The notes below the pieces were generated by a model. It searched no databases, was not told the origin of the DNA, and saw only the letters and a list, made by a program, of their open reading frames with translations. A stretch of 48,416 nucleotides of DNA from Bacteroidales bacterium H5 (GTDB taxonomy: Bacteria; Bacteroidota; Bacteroidia; Bacteroidales; Muribaculaceae): the NCBI GenBank assembly GCA_001701225.1, contig DAAQ01000005.1, forward strand, positions 1 to 48,416, given 5' to 3'. Shown in pieces: positions 43,001 through 48,416 of this stretch. Position 1 is the stretch's first letter, and the number at the start of each line of letters is the position of its first letter. Position numbers and translations under genes: made by a program.

Positions 43001-43837
43001 CTGGTGCGCGCCACCATCGTCAACTACCTGCGCAAGAGCAAGGAGATCGACGCCGAGCTGCGCCGCAAGAAGTTCGACATCTCGATAGGCGACGAGCTCC
43101 CCTCGGGCATCATGAAGCTGGCCAAGGTATATGTGGCCAAGAAGCGTAAGATATCCGTGGGCGACAAGATGGCCGGACGTCACGGCAACAAGGGTATCGT
43201 CTCGCGCATCGTGCGTCAGGAGGATATGCCCTTCCTCGCCGACGGTACGCCTGTCGACATCGTCCTCAACCCTCTGGGTGTGCCTTCGCGTATGAACCTG
43301 GGCCAGATATTCGAGACCGTTCTCGGCTGGGCCGGACGCGAGCTGGGCGAGAAATTCGCCACCCCCATCTTCGACGGCGCTACCCTCGAGGACCTCAACG
43401 AGTGGACCGACAAGGCCGGCCTGCCCCGCTATGGCAAGACCTACCTCTATGACGGCGGCACCGGCGAGCAGTTCGACCAGGCCGCCACCGTGGGTGTCAT
43501 CTACATGCTCAAGCTCGGCCACATGGTCGAGGACAAGATGCACGCCCGCTCGATCGGCCCGTACTCGCTCATCACCCAGCAGCCTCTCGGCGGTAAGGCC
43601 CAGTTCGGTGGCCAGCGTTTCGGAGAGATGGAGGTCTGGGCGCTCGAGGCATTCGGCGCATCGCACATCCTGCAGGAGATCATCACTGTCAAGTCTGACG
43701 ACGTGACAGGCCGCTCGAAGACCTACGAGGCCATCGTCAAGGGTGAGGCCATGCCCCCCGCCGGAATCCCCGAATCGCTCAACGTGCTTCTACACGAGCT
43801 CCGCGGTCTCGGCCTGAGCATCAACCTCGAGCCGTAA
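40022..43837 (+). CDS. rpoB: DNA-directed RNA polymerase subunit beta
   Basis: The 1271-residue subunit forms one side of the active-site cleft. The rifampicin region (about residues 470-515; LSQFMDQTNPLAEITHKRR, then MSALGPGGLSRERAGFEVRD) keeps the Gln, Asp, His, Arg, Ser and Leu positions whose change gives resistance in E. coli, so a rifampicin-sensitive enzyme is predicted. Further landmarks are HYGRLCPIETPEGPNIGLI, GYNYEDAIVLNERVV, AGRHGNKGIVSRI and the C-terminal QPLGGKAQFGGQRFGEMEVWALEAFGA in outline. The TAA stop starts a family B array. Confidence 0.99.
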   Translation: MSDTTAIKPRKNFASVKNPLPYPDFLEIQLKSFQDFLQLDTPPEKRKNEGLFKVFAENFPIADTRNNFVLEFLDYYIDPPRYTIDECLERGLTYSVPLKAKLKLYCTDPDHEDFDTVIQDVYLGPIPYMTDKGTFVINGAERVVVSQLHRSPGVFFGQSTHANGTKLYSARIIPFRGSWIEFATDINNVMHAYIDRKKKLPVTTLLRAIGIETDKDIIEIFGLAEEVKVNKTNLKKAVGRKLAARVLKSWAEDFVDEDTGEITTIERNDVILERETVIEEDNIDAILSSGVQTILLHKENVNTQEYSIIFNTLQKDPTNSEREAVQYIYRQLRNAEPPDDASAREVIANLFFSEKRYDLGEVGRYRINKKLGLTTPMEVKVLTKEDIIAIIRYLIELINSKTDVDDIDHLSNRRVRTVGEQLYNQFGVGLSRMSRTIRERMNVRDNEVFTPIDLINAKTISSVINSFFGTNALSQFMDQTNPLAEITHKRRMSALGPGGLSRERAGFEVRDVHYTHYGRLCPIETPEGPNIGLISSLCVYAKINDLGFIETPYREVKDGVANLNNDEVVYLTAEIEEGKIIAQGNAPVDDSGRFINDRVKARLDADFPIVAPDQVELMDVSPTQIASIAASLIPFLEHDDANRALMGSNMMRQAVPLLRSESPIVGTGIEGQLIRDSRTQVMAEGEGVIEFVDATVIRIRYDRTKEEEFVSFEDSVKEYHLPKFRKTNQSTTIDLRPICNKGQRVKKGDILTEGYSTENGELALGRNLKVAFMPWKGYNYEDAIVLNERVVREDILTSVHVDEYTLEVRETKRGMEELTSDIPNVSEDATKDLDERGIIRVGAHIVPGDIMIGKITPKGESDPTPEEKLLRAIFGDKAGDVKDASLKASPSLKGVIIGTHLFQKAEKKKTKKSANAVLPLLDEEYEEKLDGLKDLLVSKLMTLTEGKTSAGVRDFLGTAIIPKGSQFTAGTLKGIEYDTVNLSGWTNDDHTNDLVRATIVNYLRKSKEIDAELRRKKFDISIGDELPSGIMKLAKVYVAKKRKISVGDKMAGRHGNKGIVSRIVRQEDMPFLADGTPVDIVLNPLGVPSRMNLGQIFETVLGWAGRELGEKFATPIFDGATLEDLNEWTDKAGLPRYGKTYLYDGGTGEQFDQAATVGVIYMLKLGHMVEDKMHARSIGPYSLITQQPLGGKAQFGGQRFGEMEVWALEAFGASHILQEIITVKSDDVTGRSKTYEAIVKGEAMPPAGIPESLNVLLHELRGLGLSINLEP

Positions 43838-44000
43838 GGGGTAAAGAGGTTATAAGGTTATGAGGTTAAAGGTTAAGGGTTAAAGGTTAAAGGGATTGTC
43901 TCTTGGAGAGACACCCCTTGACCCACCCCCATTGACCTGCCTCATTAACCAAATCCGTTAACTGTTAACAGAAACCGTTAACCGTTAACCTTTAACCCCC
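43835..44000. repeat. Family B array and large inverted repeat between rpoB and rpoC
   Basis: Starting with the TAA stop, 7- or 8-base units such as TTATAAGG, TTAAAGG and TTAAGGG run to 43894. A right arm with the complementary form (GTTAACC, CTTTAACC) spans about 43944-44000. The arms share a perfect 14-base match (43877-43890 with 43985-43998). Between them TGTCTCT-TGG-AGAGACA (43897-43913) is a tight 7-base-stem hairpin. The whole gap could fold as one structure in the rpoBC mRNA. Confidence 0.88.
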
Positions 44001-44050
44001 TCCCTCCATTCTCTCTCAATCACAACACTCTAAAAATCACACCATCATAT

Positions 44051-48376
<4,326 letters not shown>

Positions 48377-48416
48377 CACGCTATAGATAATGACTATTAC
48401 TGGTGCGATAAAATCG

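Noticed and set aside
48390..48416. Start of a further gene after rpoC
   Set aside because: An ATG with nine codons is visible, but that is too little to support a gene.

Overview
This window is a high-GC chromosome segment from the order Bacteroidales. A Muribaculaceae-like genome is my guess from the GC richness and gene content. The assignment rests on several signs: the Bacteroidetes promoter form TAnnTTTG, weak or absent Shine-Dalgarno sites, a dcw cell-division cluster running rsmH-ftsL-PBP-murE-mraY-murD-ftsW-murG-murC-ftsQ-ftsA-ftsZ, a transpeptidase PBP with a C-terminal PASTA domain, and the tRNA-tuf-tRNA-secE-nusG-rplKAJL-rpoBC order.

Layout. 1-3.6 kb (minus): a secreted modular pectate lyase and a membrane-anchored TPR protein. 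3.8-4.6 kb (plus): panB for pantothenate synthesis. 4.6-10.6 kb (minus): recJ-recQ, an MscS-type channel and a C11 (clostripain-like) lipoprotein peptidase. 10.7-26.5 kb (minus): the dcw cluster, read from a good promoter at about 26.56 kb, without a recognisable mraZ. 26.8-30.2 kb (plus): an AspT-type aspartate:alanine exchanger followed by aspartate 4-decarboxylase (aspD), which together form a proton-motive decarboxylation cycle closed by a strong terminator. 30.35-34.56 kb (plus): an isolated phage-derived cassette made of one long beta-rich protein gene broken by an in-frame TAA and an apparently intact large terminase. 34.7-48.4 kb (plus): tRNA-Thr, Tyr, Gly, Thr, tuf, tRNA-Trp, secE, nusG, rplK, rplA, rplJ, rplL, rpoB, rpoC.

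The most unusual signal is not a gene. At least ten genes (pectate lyase, C11 peptidase, ftsA, murD, murE, ftsL, rsmH, aspT, terL, rpoB) carry a short-period A/T-rich repeat array that starts in, or within about a dozen bases of, the stop codon. There are five sequence families with periods of 7, 9 or about 14 bases, most built on a palindromic core (TTATAA, CTAG, TTTAAA, GTTAAC). Several place stop codons in tandem; terL is followed by in-frame TAG codons every nine bases. One family also occurs as three codon-phased 21-bp units inside the phage-derived gene, and there it is inverted, which keeps the frame open. The arrays flank every larger gap in the dcw cluster and are absent from the ribosomal-protein genes.

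Other points of note: a 13-bp-stem hairpin between rplL and rpoB that may act as an attenuator, a structured leader before rplK that may bind ribosomal protein L1, and a 13-base inverted repeat formed by the two ends of the window. All functions are read from protein sequence and motif knowledge; no database search was run.
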